From Ideonella paludis (GTDB lineage Bacteria; Pseudomonadota; Gammaproteobacteria; Burkholderiales; Burkholderiaceae_C), in NCBI RefSeq assembly GCF_018069865.1, contig NZ_JAGQDG010000009.1, positions 1 to 64,000 of the forward strand: a stretch of DNA of 64,000 bases. Reading direction: 5' to 3'. The translations under genes were made by a program, and so were the position numbers. Of the stretch, positions 35,392-43,806 are shown one piece after another. The notes under the pieces were generated by a model. The model saw only the letters and a list, made by a program, of their open reading frames with translations, had not been told where the DNA came from and ran no database searches. Every line of letters begins with the position of its first letter. Position 1 is the first letter of the stretch.

Positions 35392-36702
35392 ATGCAAACC
35401 CACCTCGCCCCTGAGCACGCCCACACGGCCGACGGCCAAGCGGCTGAAGCCATTTTGCGCAAATGCGTGCACTGCGGCTTTTGCACCGCCACCTGCCCAA
35501 CCTACCAATTGCTGGGCGACGAATTGGATGGCCCGCGTGGCCGCATCTACCTGATGAAGCAGGTGCTGGAAGGCGCCACGCCGACGCGGGCCACGCAGTT
35601 GCACCTGGACCGCTGCCTGACCTGCCGCAACTGCGAAACCACCTGCCCCAGCGGCGTGCAATACGGCGCGCTGGTCGAGATTGGCCGCCGCTTGGTGGAC
35701 GCCAAGGTCGAGCGCCCGCGCACCGAACGCGCAGTGCGTTGGCTGCTGAAAGAAGGCCTGCCTTCGCCGCTGTTTGAGCCCGCCATGAAGATGGGCCAGA
35801 TGGTGCGCCCGCTCTTGCCCTCTTCCCTCAAAGCCAAGGTGCCGCCCAAGGCCAGCAAAGAGGCCCACCGCTGGCCCACGCGCCCACACGCGCGCAAAGT
35901 GCTGATGCTGATGGGCTGCGTGCAGCCGGGCATGATGCCCAACATCAATTCCGCCACGGCTCGGGTCTTGGACGCCGCAGGCATCCAAACCGTGGTGGCC
36001 GATGAAGCCGGTTGCTGCGGCGCCATCCGCGCCCATCTGGGCGACCAGATCGGCGGCCTGAACGACATGCGCCGCAACATTGACGCTTGGTGGCCGCTGG
36101 TCGAGGGCCTGACCGAGCATGGCGCGGTGGAAGCCATTGTGATGAACGCCAGCGGCTGCGGCGCCACGGTCAAGGAATACGGCCACGCGCTGGCCCATGA
36201 CGCGGACTACGCCGAGAAGGCCCAGCGCATCAGCGCGCTGACCAAAGACCTGAGCGAGCTGCTCCCCGAGCTGGTGGCCCCGCTGCAAAAGGCCCTGGCG
36301 GCCAAGCGACACCGGGGCGACGCGCAAGCTGAGCCCGTGCCCCTGGCCTATCACCCGCCCTGCACCCTGCAACATGCGCAGCGCCTGAAGGGCGGTGTAG
36401 AAGAACACTTGTCCAAGCTGGGCTTTGAGGTGCGCACCGCCGCCTGCGACAGCCATCTGTGCTGCGGCTCGGCCGGTACTTATTCGGTGCTGCAGCCCGA
36501 GATCTCGCTGCAACTGCGCGACCGCAAGCTCAAGGCCTTGGCCAGCGTGCCCGGCGAGACCATTGTCTCGGCCAATATCGGCTGCATTCAACACCTGCAA
36601 ACCGGCAGCGAGCGCCCGGTGCGCCACTGGGTGGAAGTGCTGGACGACGCGCTCACGGCCGCCCAAAGCCCGAGCCCGCTGCGGGAGCCCGCTTCGCTGT
36701 GA
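35392..36702 (+). CDS. glcF: Glycolate oxidase, iron-sulfur subunit GlcF
   Basis: 436 residues. Two 4Fe-4S ferredoxin motifs are present, CVHCGFCTATCP and CLTCRNCETTCP, and two cysteine-rich CCG-type domains (EAGCCGA; HLCCGSAGTY) that bind further cofactor. It carries electrons from GlcD/GlcE to the membrane. The stop overlaps the next start (GTGA), so the downstream YchJ-like gene is cotranscribed. Confidence 0.95.
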   Translation: MQTHLAPEHAHTADGQAAEAILRKCVHCGFCTATCPTYQLLGDELDGPRGRIYLMKQVLEGATPTRATQLHLDRCLTCRNCETTCPSGVQYGALVEIGRRLVDAKVERPRTERAVRWLLKEGLPSPLFEPAMKMGQMVRPLLPSSLKAKVPPKASKEAHRWPTRPHARKVLMLMGCVQPGMMPNINSATARVLDAAGIQTVVADEAGCCGAIRAHLGDQIGGLNDMRRNIDAWWPLVEGLTEHGAVEAIVMNASGCGATVKEYGHALAHDADYAEKAQRISALTKDLSELLPELVAPLQKALAAKRHRGDAQAEPVPLAYHPPCTLQHAQRLKGGVEEHLSKLGFEVRTAACDSHLCCGSAGTYSVLQPEISLQLRDRKLKALASVPGETIVSANIGCIQHLQTGSERPVRHWVEVLDDALTAAQSPSPLREPASL

Positions 36703-37121
36703 GTGCTCCTGCCCTGCTCTGCCCCTGCGGCCGCAGCAAGGGCGCGGGCCGTCAAGCCCAGCCCTTGGCTTATGTCGACTGCTGTGGGCGCTGGCACCAG
36801 GGCCCTTTGGCCCTGCAAGCACCCGATGCCGAGAGCCTGATGCGCTCGCGTTACAGCGCTTTTGTGCTGGACTTGCGCGACTATCTCTTGGCTACTTGGC
36901 ACCCCAGCCACCGCCCGGCCACCCTGGAGCCCCCCGAGCCAGGTTTGCGCTGGCTGGGCCTGACGGTGAAGCGCCACACGGTGCTGGACGCGGAACATGC
37001 GGAAGTGGAGTTCGTCGCCTTGAGCAAGCTGGGCGGCCGTGCCCATCGACTGCACGAGATCAGCCGCTTTGAGCGTAACGCGCAGGGTTGTTGGCTCTAT
37101 CTGGATGGCCAGCACCGTTGA
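36699..37121 (+). CDS. YchJ/UPF0225-family protein
   Basis: 140 residues from a GTG that overlaps the glcF stop. An N-terminal zinc-binding-like cysteine set (LCPCGRSKG ... VDCCGRW) and an NTF2-like domain with the SLMRSRYSAFVLDLRDYLLA motif are typical of the family. YchJ proteins often carry SEC-C-like zinc motifs; the cellular role is not settled. Longer readings are shadows of glcF. Confidence 0.88.
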   Translation: MSAPALLCPCGRSKGAGRQAQPLAYVDCCGRWHQGPLALQAPDAESLMRSRYSAFVLDLRDYLLATWHPSHRPATLEPPEPGLRWLGLTVKRHTVLDAEHAEVEFVALSKLGGRAHRLHEISRFERNAQGCWLYLDGQHR

Positions 37122-37141
37122 TTGACGATGGCGCTTTGGAC

Positions 37142-37906
37142 ATGACTTGGGCCGCCGCCGCCCAAGCGGCAGGCCTGCCGCTGCTCTGGGCAGACGAGCA
37201 CCTGTGTGTGCTGCACAAGCCAGCCGCGCTGCTGGTGCACCGCAGCGAGCTGGACAGCCGTGAGCAAGATTCGGTGCTCGACCGCCTGCGCACCGTGACC
37301 ACCGAATGGCTGGCCCCGGTCCATCGCCTGGACAAAGCCACCTCGGGCTTGCTGATGCTGGCGCGCAGCCCCGACGCGGCACGCCAGATGGGTGCGCTGT
37401 TTGAGGCCGGCGGTGTGCACAAGGCTTATCTGGGCCTGGTGCGGGGCTGGCCGGCCGAGCAGCAGCGCATTGATTACCCCTTGGCACGCGACCCCGAGCT
37501 GCCCAGTACCGGCCAAGCCCACCTGGAGGCTCAAACCGAGCTGCAGCGCTTGGCCCGCGTGGAGTGGCCTTTTGCCGTGGATGCGCGCCACCCCAGCAGC
37601 CGCTATGCGCTGGTCTGCGCCCGGCCACTGCAAGGCCGCCGCCACCAGATCCGCCGTCATGCCAAGGCCATCAGCCATCCTCTTGTTGGCGACACCACCC
37701 ATGGCAAAGCGCCGCACAACCATGCGGTGGCCCGGCACATTGGCACCCAGCGCTTGTGGTTGCACGCTTGGGGGCTGCGTTTCACCCACCCCGTGACCGG
37801 CCAGGCCATCGAGCTGACCGCCCCACCGGGGCCTGAATGGCAGCACCTGTGCGCCAGCGGGCCTTGGCTGGACCCGCTGCCTGCGCTGGACACGCCCCTC
37901 TTTTGA
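37142..37906 (+). CDS. RluA-family pseudouridine synthase (TruC-like)
   Basis: 254 residues from the ATG at 37142; TTG starts at 37118 or 37088 are possible. The catalytic motif HRLDKATSGLLM holds the essential aspartate, and RRHQIRRHAKAISHPLVGD is the conserved C-terminal RNA-binding region. No S4 domain is attached. Size and N-terminus (LLWADEHLCVLHKP) fit TruC, which modifies U65 of tRNA, better than RluD. The exact RNA target is not certain. Confidence 0.88.
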   Translation: MTWAAAAQAAGLPLLWADEHLCVLHKPAALLVHRSELDSREQDSVLDRLRTVTTEWLAPVHRLDKATSGLLMLARSPDAARQMGALFEAGGVHKAYLGLVRGWPAEQQRIDYPLARDPELPSTGQAHLEAQTELQRLARVEWPFAVDARHPSSRYALVCARPLQGRRHQIRRHAKAISHPLVGDTTHGKAPHNHAVARHIGTQRLWLHAWGLRFTHPVTGQAIELTAPPGPEWQHLCASGPWLDPLPALDTPLF

Positions 37907-37911
37907 TCACC

Positions 37912-38796
37912 ATGCACCACGGGCTTTGGGCTGCTGCGGCGTCCTACATCATCTGGGGCTTGTTCCCGCTGTATTTTCATCAGCTCAGCCATGTGCCTGC
38001 GCTGGAAATCGTGGCCCACCGCTCGGTGTGGTCCCTGGTGTTTGTGGCCGGCGTGTTGGCCGTGCAGCGCCGCTGGGCCTGGCTGCGCGAAGCGCTGCGC
38101 CAGCCCAAGGTCTTGGGCACGTATGCGGCGGCAGCCCTGCTGCTGTCAAGCAACTGGCTGATCTATGTCTGGGCCGTCAACCACGGCCATGTGCTGGAGG
38201 CCAGCCTGGGCTACTTCATCAACCCCCTGGTGAATGTGCTGCTGGGCGTGCTGGTGCTGCACGAGCGGCCCCGCAAGCTGCAATGGCTGGCCTTGGGCGT
38301 GGCGGCGGTGGGCGTGCTGTGGATGGCCGTGGCCATGGGCACGCCGCCCTGGGTGGCGCTGGCCTTGGCCTTGAGCTTCGGCTTTTATGGCCTGATCAAA
38401 AAGATGGCGCCACTGGGCTCGCTCGAAGGGCTGTCGCTGGAGACCCTGCTGCTGGCGCCTGTGGCCATCCCGGCGCTGATGTGGCTGACGCTGCACCACG
38501 CTGGCGGCGGCCACAGCCCCAGCACCTGGGCCTGGCTGCTGGTGGCCGGGCCGCTGACGGCCATTCCGTTGCTGCTCTTTGGCTATGGCGCCCAGCGCGT
38601 CAGCATGGGCACGTTGGGGCTGCTGCAGTACCTGGCGCCCAGCCTGCAGTTTGTGCTGGGCTGGATGGTGTTTCAAGAGCCGCTGAGCCCACAGCGCCTG
38701 CTGGGCTTTGTGATGATTTGGGCGGCCCTGGCGCTCTACAGCCTGGACTCCTGGCGGACGTTCAGAGCCCGAGAGCGCCTCGCCACTGCTCACTGA
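37912..38796 (+). CDS. rarD: RarD-type EamA membrane transporter
   Basis: 294 residues with about ten hydrophobic helices. The opening ASYIIWGLFPLYFHQL and the SNWLIYVWAVN segment are characteristic of RarD proteins (drug/metabolite transporter superfamily). Its ATG follows the pseudouridine synthase stop by five bases, the end of a long plus-strand gene train from glcD. The natural substrate is unknown. The last seven bases overlap the convergent next gene. Confidence 0.9.
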   Translation: MHHGLWAAAASYIIWGLFPLYFHQLSHVPALEIVAHRSVWSLVFVAGVLAVQRRWAWLREALRQPKVLGTYAAAALLLSSNWLIYVWAVNHGHVLEASLGYFINPLVNVLLGVLVLHERPRKLQWLALGVAAVGVLWMAVAMGTPPWVALALALSFGFYGLIKKMAPLGSLEGLSLETLLLAPVAIPALMWLTLHHAGGGHSPSTWAWLLVAGPLTAIPLLLFGYGAQRVSMGTLGLLQYLAPSLQFVLGWMVFQEPLSPQRLLGFVMIWAALALYSLDSWRTFRARERLATAH

Positions 38797-39338
38797 CTGA
38801 CGGCATGGCAGCAGCAGTAGTCGGCTTGCGCCACATCTGAGCTTTGCCAGGTGTTGCCGCGTGAGCCCACCGCCCCCACCGTCTGGCCGCCCAGATAAAA
38901 GTCTTGGTCGTTCATGACCAAGGCGCCCAGGTCGCCCAGGCCGCTGGGGATGATCACGCTGCCGTCGCCCACCTTCTGGCGCAAGGACTTGCCCACCATG
39001 TTCCACGCCTTGCCAAACTGCGTGCAGGCTCGGGCACAGGATTGGTTCGCGCCTTCATCTTGCTGGTCTGTGCTGCGGTCCAGCACAAAGTTACGGCGCA
39101 CCGCGCCCACCACACCGGGCGACGCCACCAGCTCGTAACCGTCCTTGGTGTAGAGGCCCGCACGTTGTGAGTCGAGAATTTGATACGGGTGCTTGGCCAT
39201 GCAGTAGGCGGCAGCCGTCGCCCCCGTCACGGCGGGCTCAAAGGTAAAGCTCTGCGCCGGTGGGTCTGCCGCCCATACGGCCGAAGCCAGCCACGGTGCC
39301 ACCAGGACACCGAAAAAAGTCTGCACAAGGCGTTTCAT
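38790..39338 (-). CDS. Exported protein of unknown function with CCC tail
   Basis: 182 residues from an ATG with GGGAG seven bases upstream. The signal peptide is KRLVQTFFGVLVAPWLASAVWA. The mature part has seven or so cysteines, including SCARACTQF and a C-terminal DYCCCHAVSQ. No family is recognised. The cysteine count suggests disulfides in the periplasm or metal binding (inference). Confidence 0.7.
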   Translation of the reverse strand: MKRLVQTFFGVLVAPWLASAVWAADPPAQSFTFEPAVTGATAAAYCMAKHPYQILDSQRAGLYTKDGYELVASPGVVGAVRRNFVLDRSTDQQDEGANQSCARACTQFGKAWNMVGKSLRQKVGDGSVIIPSGLGDLGALVMNDQDFYLGGQTVGAVGSRGNTWQSSDVAQADYCCCHAVSQ

Positions 39339-39421
39339 GTGGATCTCCCTGAGGTGCCGCGCGCTGCGTCGACCCCATGTCAAGGCTTGCTGCGCGTGGC
39401 CTCACTATCGAAGAGATCTCT

Positions 39422-39457
39422 GGGCGGGACAGTCCCTGAGGTGGGGGACTGTCGCCC
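39422..39457 (-). terminator. Strong GC hairpin between two minus-strand genes
   Basis: GACAGTCCC (39428-39436) pairs with GGGACTGTC (39445-39453), and flanking GGGCG/CGCCC can extend the stem with a bulge. It lies 15 bases past the stop of the alpha/beta hydrolase gene. No T tract follows, so it may protect mRNA or act as a weak terminator. Confidence 0.4.
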
Positions 39458-39471
39458 TTCAAGTGAGGGCC

Positions 39472-40326
39472 CTAGACCAAGCCCAACAGCCTCAAGGCCA
39501 AATGATGCAAGCGTGAAGCGGGATCTGCTAAGCCGTTCACGATGTTGAGGTGGTTGCAATAAGCCACGGTCTCGCAAATGGGCACGGCGCTGGGACCCCA
39601 TTGGTGCCGAATCAGCAAGTTTTGGCGCAAGAACTCTTCGCTCTCGTCCGCGCCCACCACCGCCATCAGGGGCCGCTTAGGGCGCGGGAAGAAAGCCGGG
39701 CTCAGCCGTTTGACGCTGGCGGGCGTCATGCGCAGGTCGTCCTTCAAGAAGGGCGTCAAGCGCAGCGGCTCCAAGTCAAACAGACCGGAGATGGACAGGC
39801 CCCCATGCACCAGTTGCGGCGGCAGGTCAGGGCCGACATCACGCCAGCGGCAGCACAACAGCATGGCGGTCAAATGCCCTCCGGCGGAATGACCGGCCAG
39901 CACGATGCGCTTGGCGTCCCCGCCCCACTCGGCAGCGTGGCGATAAACCCAGGCTAGCGCCCGCGCCATTTGCAGGGCGATCTGCTCGATGCTCACTGTA
40001 GGGCACAAGCTGTACTCCGGCACCACCACCGTGGCGCCAGCCTGCACCAAGGCGGGGGCAACAAAGGAGTGGTCGTCCTTGCTGAGGGAGCGCCAGTAGC
40101 CACCGTGGATGAACACCAAGATCGGCGCCTCAGGCCGCGACGAGGGGAACACGTCCAGGCGCTCGTCAGGATGCTCCCCATACGCGAGGTTCAGCCGGGC
40201 CCCAGGGCTGCCTTGGCGGGCCACAGCCGAGGCCTCACGCCAGCGCTCAAACAGCGCCGCATGGTCGGGGATGCGCGCGCGGTTGTTGTACTGCACATCA
40301 AGCCACTGGGGATCCAACGCACTCAT
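39472..40326 (-). CDS. Alpha/beta hydrolase, kynurenine-formamidase-like
   Basis: 284 residues with AGGAGG six bases before the ATG. The oxyanion-hole motif HGGYWRSLSKDDHSF and the nucleophile elbow GHSAGGH are intact, and the late NHLNIVNG supplies the histidine. The HGG(Y/W)W pattern is shared by bacterial arylformamidases and BD-FAE-type carboxylesterases. Without adjacent kynurenine genes the substrate is open. An upstream in-frame extension to 40554 is Arg-rich and rejected. Confidence 0.87.
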   Translation of the reverse strand: MSALDPQWLDVQYNNRARIPDHAALFERWREASAVARQGSPGARLNLAYGEHPDERLDVFPSSRPEAPILVFIHGGYWRSLSKDDHSFVAPALVQAGATVVVPEYSLCPTVSIEQIALQMARALAWVYRHAAEWGGDAKRIVLAGHSAGGHLTAMLLCCRWRDVGPDLPPQLVHGGLSISGLFDLEPLRLTPFLKDDLRMTPASVKRLSPAFFPRPKRPLMAVVGADESEEFLRQNLLIRHQWGPSAVPICETVAYCNHLNIVNGLADPASRLHHLALRLLGLV

Positions 40327-41112
40327 GCAAGCCTCCTGGGTTGACGGGGAGGCCTCAAGGATAAACGCAAGCTCAGTCCGTGAGCGCAGCCAGCGGCGAC
40401 CCCTGCGCGCCGAGGTGTCACGGGGCGCCCTGGTGCGACGGACGAAGCGTGGCAGCCCAGTCGCCCGGACGCGCCAGCGGCGAGGACTCCTTGGGTGTTG
40501 GCAGGTTTGTACCAATGACGGTATCACCCGGCAGCGCAGCCACACCAGCGCCACGGCCTGCAGCCTAGGGTTTGCCCGTCGTTGGACAAGATGAAGGGAG
40601 CTTGTGGGGACGGAGGCGGTTTAGTGCGGTGGCGCGTTGACGACACACATGATGAGGACCATCGTGACGGGTTTAACGGTCATCATGTGGAACGGGATGA
40701 TGAAGGCCAGACGGCTGCGCCAAGATCGAGGCGCCTGCACCTTCAGCGTCAGCCCTGTGGCCGGCAGCTTGGGGGCCGGGGAGGCGACTTATCGTGCGCC
40801 GAGGACTTTTGATCACTGGTTACATGCTGGTACTTAGGGTTCTCCATGAATTTGAATAGCCCTGAGTCGCTATCGCGTCAAGCCGACGCATGTCAGAATT
40901 GCAATCGATTGCGAAAGCGAATGAACTGGCGTCATCGAGCCCATTTGAAGTCGCTCCTCGCGCCGCCCCTGATCGGAGACTAAACTCTGTGGTGGCCCCA
41001 GCCTTACGCGAGTCTTTCGAACTCGTTCAACACTCGGCCATCCCCCCCTAGAAGCTCATTCCGTTCGGTTACCTCGTCGTTTCACCTGTTAAACATTAGG
41101 GTGAAGCCCGAA
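40327..41112. other. Long intergenic region with no supported gene
   Basis: Nearly 800 bases between the divergent hydrolase and tonB genes. Short open frames (for example 40582-40812 and 40637-40837) show no recognisable protein and no good ribosome-binding site. A perfect 12-bp palindrome, GCAATCGATTGC, lies at 40901-40912. It may hold an unrecognised small RNA, a decayed gene, or the tonB control region. Confidence 0.5.
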
Positions 41113-41140
41113 TTCGCTGAATGAAAATTCTGGATATAGT
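41113..41140 (+). promoter_or_regulatory. Candidate promoter of the tonB-exbBD cluster
   Basis: TTCGCT (41113-41118) and TATAGT (41135-41140) are 16 bases apart. The -10 is good and the -35 poor, which would suit an activated or regulated promoter. Transcription from here would give a leader of about 65 bases before the GTG of tonB. Confidence 0.4.
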
Positions 41141-41210
41141 TCAGGCTTCGCGACCCAAAAAGTCGCTTTTATGACATCAGCGCTCCGTGAGAGCGACTGG
41201 AGGAAAACGA

Positions 41211-41891
41211 GTGAATTACGCTGAAGCACAGCGCGACCCGAACAAAAACCGTGTTGGGTTAAGCGTCGTGGTTGGGCTCCATGTCGTCCTCGCTTGGGCC
41301 ATTGTCACTGGCAATGCGAAGAAAGTGGTCGACGTGGTCAAGGGCCCGATCGAGACGAAGATCATCGAGGAGGTCAAGCCACCGCCCCCGCCTCCGCCAG
41401 AGAAGTTGCCGCCGCCGCCGCCCAAGAACTTGCCGCCGCCGCCAGCGTGGGTTCCCCCACCTGAGGTCAATGTGCAGGTGCAGCAGCAGCCGACCATCTC
41501 GACCCAAAGCGTGAACCCGCCGCCCGCCCAGGAATTCAAGCCTGCGGCAGCGACGCCGCCTGGGCCGCCGACAGCGCCCCCAGCCCCACCCGCGCCTCCG
41601 GTGCGCACGGCGCCGTCGATCCGCTTTGGCGAAGCTGACAAGCCCGAATACTCGCCAGCGGCTCGCCGCGCTGAGATTGAATGCGAAGTCGTGGTCGCCT
41701 ATGTGATGGAGACCAACGGCACCATTACCGAAGCCAACGTTGAGAAGTCTTGCGGTTCGTCGCGAGAGCACAAGCAACTGGATCGAGCCACTGTGGACGC
41801 TGTCAAAGCGGTTCGCGGCAAGCCCGGCACGGTGGACGGAAAACCAGAGCGCCTGTCAGGCCGCGTGGTTTACGTCTGGAAGCTCGAGTAA
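41211..41891 (+). CDS. tonB: TonB energy-transducing protein
   Basis: 226 residues from GTG with GGAGG seven bases upstream. A cytoplasmic start and one membrane helix (about 15-33) lead to a long proline-rich periplasmic rod (about 56-130, many PPPP runs) and a C-terminal TonB domain (about 145-226, YSPAARRAEIECEV...GRVVYVW). It transmits proton-motive energy from ExbB/ExbD to outer-membrane receptors. Cys158 and Cys181 in the C-terminal domain are unusual and reappear with the same spacing in the protein at 43807-44286. The exbB gene follows after about 100 bases. Confidence 0.93.
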   Translation: MNYAEAQRDPNKNRVGLSVVVGLHVVLAWAIVTGNAKKVVDVVKGPIETKIIEEVKPPPPPPPEKLPPPPPKNLPPPPAWVPPPEVNVQVQQQPTISTQSVNPPPAQEFKPAAATPPGPPTAPPAPPAPPVRTAPSIRFGEADKPEYSPAARRAEIECEVVVAYVMETNGTITEANVEKSCGSSREHKQLDRATVDAVKAVRGKPGTVDGKPERLSGRVVYVWKLE

Positions 41892-41992
41892 ACCCAAGTC
41901 ATTCCGACTCCCCCCATCCCTGCGCATCCATCTTCTGTCGAAACGCGAAAGCTTTGTGGCTGCGCACTGACCCTTTGTATCCCGGAGGAACC

Positions 41993-42853
41993 ATGTCCTT
42001 GTTGAACACCATCCGTGCCCCGTTCTTGGCGGCCGTCCTTGCCATCGCTTCTTTGAGCGTGGCTCCCACCGACGTCTTGGCGCAAGCTGCTTCCGCAGCG
42101 GACGCCGCAGCGCCGGCCGCAGCATCCGCAGCGGCCGAGCCCGTCGCAGCGCCCCCAGTTGGTGTGGTGACCCCTGAGGTCAAAAAGGAAGAAATCGAGA
42201 ACCCCTATGGCCTGAAGGCCATGGTGCAGCACGCCGGCTTGTTCAGCGTGACCACCATTACCCTGGCCATCATGATCATCATGTCGGTGGGCAGCTGGTA
42301 CATCATCATCGTGCGCCTGTGGGAGCAGAGCAAGCTCTACAAGAGCGCCCGCGAAGCCGCTGGCTTCTGGTCCGCTGGCACCGTCAAGAAGGGTGCTGAA
42401 TCCTTGGCTGAGCGCAGCGCTTTCCGCTACGTGGCTGAAGAAGGCATGAAGGCCGCTGAGCACCACGAAGGCACGCTGGTTGAGCAAATCGACCGCCACA
42501 CCTGGATCGGCATGAGCGTTCAGCGCGCCGTGGACACCATCAACTCCTCGCAGCAAAACGGCCTGGCCTTCTTGGCCACTGTGGGCTCGACCGCTCCGTT
42601 CGTGGGTCTGTTCGGTACGGTGTGGGGCATCTTGCAAGCGCTGACCCAAATCGGCGTGTCCGGCCAAGCTTCCATCGACAAGGTCGCTGGCCCTGTGGGT
42701 GAAGCGCTGATCATGACCGCCATCGGCTTGGCTGTGGCTGTGCCAGCGGTGATCGGCTACAACTGGCTGATCCGTCGTAACAAGCTGGCCATGGAGCAAG
42801 TGCGTTCCTTCGCTGGCGACCTGCACAACGTGCTGCTGGCTGGCAAGAAGTAA
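41993..42853 (+). CDS. exbB: ExbB/TolQ-family proton channel protein
   Basis: 286 residues with GGAGG before the ATG. A cleavable-looking signal sequence and an Ala/Pro-rich segment (to about residue 60) precede the MotA/TolQ/ExbB domain with three helices. Family motifs: the central GLAFLATVGSTAPFVGLFGTVWGI (in parts LATVGSTAPF, GLFGTVWGI) and GEALIMTAIGLAVAVPAV. It forms the channel that uses the proton gradient to drive TonB. N-terminal signal extensions are known in a subset of ExbB proteins. Confidence 0.95.
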   Translation: MSLLNTIRAPFLAAVLAIASLSVAPTDVLAQAASAADAAAPAAASAAAEPVAAPPVGVVTPEVKKEEIENPYGLKAMVQHAGLFSVTTITLAIMIIMSVGSWYIIIVRLWEQSKLYKSAREAAGFWSAGTVKKGAESLAERSAFRYVAEEGMKAAEHHEGTLVEQIDRHTWIGMSVQRAVDTINSSQQNGLAFLATVGSTAPFVGLFGTVWGILQALTQIGVSGQASIDKVAGPVGEALIMTAIGLAVAVPAVIGYNWLIRRNKLAMEQVRSFAGDLHNVLLAGKK

Positions 42854-42917
42854 TTGTCATGGGCTCCCGCTGAGGCCGCTCTAGGCCTCAGCAGCAACAA
42901 AGCGAGAGGAAACACCC

Positions 42918-43349
42918 ATGGGAATGAATGTGGGTTCACCTGACGGTGACGACGATGGAGCGATGAACTCCACCATCAACACTACGCCCCTGGTGGACGT
43001 GATGTTGGTGTTGTTGATCATCTTCCTCATCACCGTGCCGGTGGTGACGCAGTCGGTCAATCTGACACTGCCCAAGGAAATCAACATCCCGACGCAGACC
43101 AAACCAGAGAACGTTCTGTTGGCGGTCAGCAAGGATGGCGATGTGTACTGGGGCATCAAGAAATACCCGGATGTTGAGAAGCTGGTCGCCGACTTGAAGA
43201 AGGAAGCGGTCAAGGATCCTCAGCCGGAAGTGCATATTCGTGGTGACGAATCCGTCCGCTACGAATCGATCGGCAAGTTGATGGTGGCCGTCCAGCGTGC
43301 TGGTATTGCCAAGGTGGGGTTCATCACCGAACCGCCAGCGCGTCAGTAA
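42918..43349 (+). CDS. exbD: ExbD biopolymer transport protein (first copy)
   Basis: 143 residues. One helix (about 26-46) carries the critical aspartate in TTPLVDVMLVLLIIF, then a periplasmic domain follows. It works with ExbB as proton path. A second, divergent exbD lies 26 bases downstream. Pairs of this kind occur in Xanthomonas and Burkholderiales, where one copy can serve a special uptake route. Confidence 0.95.
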   Translation: MGMNVGSPDGDDDGAMNSTINTTPLVDVMLVLLIIFLITVPVVTQSVNLTLPKEINIPTQTKPENVLLAVSKDGDVYWGIKKYPDVEKLVADLKKEAVKDPQPEVHIRGDESVRYESIGKLMVAVQRAGIAKVGFITEPPARQ

Positions 43350-43375
43350 GCTGCAGGAACGAAAGAGAGGCCCTT

Positions 43376-43801
43376 ATGGCAATGAACGTCGGAAATTCCA
43401 GCAGCGATGATGTGATGGTGGACATGAACACCACGCCCCTCATCGACGTGATGCTGGTGCTGTTGGTCATGCTGATCATCACCATTCCGGTGCAGACGCA
43501 TGCAGTCAACATGAACATGCCGATCAACACCAACCAGCCACCGCCACCGACGCCACCGGAGATCGTCAAGATCGACGTGGACTTTGACGGCACCGTGTAC
43601 TGGCAAGGCCAGCCCGTTGAAGGCCGTGGTGATCTGCAAGTCAAGCTCTATCGCGTCGCGCAAACGCCCGTCCAGCCCGAGGTTCACCTGAACCCCAACA
43701 AGCTGGTGGAGTACAAGCACGTCGCCATGGTGCTGGCCGAGGCTCAGCGCCTGGGCGTCACCAAGATTGGTATCGTGGGTAACGAACGCTTCATGAATTG
43801 A
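43376..43801 (+). CDS. exbD: ExbD biopolymer transport protein (second copy)
   Basis: 141 residues. The helix with TTPLIDVMLVLLVMLIIT keeps the essential aspartate. The periplasmic part differs from the first ExbD, with an NTNQPPPPTPPEIVK proline stretch. The gene ends six bases before the ATG of the next protein and 50 bases before a strong terminator hairpin that lies inside that next gene. Confidence 0.94.
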   Translation: MAMNVGNSSSDDVMVDMNTTPLIDVMLVLLVMLIITIPVQTHAVNMNMPINTNQPPPPTPPEIVKIDVDFDGTVYWQGQPVEGRGDLQVKLYRVAQTPVQPEVHLNPNKLVEYKHVAMVLAEAQRLGVTKIGIVGNERFMN

Positions 43802-43806
43802 TAGCG

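Noticed and set aside
34048-36822. A 924-codon open frame on the minus strand opposite glcE-glcF
   Set aside because: It mirrors well-supported glc genes on the plus strand. The long frame is a by-product of high G+C codon usage and has no domain.
40895-40925. Fur box before tonB
   Set aside because: The palindrome GCAATCGATTGC does not match the GATAAT-type hexamers of a Fur site.
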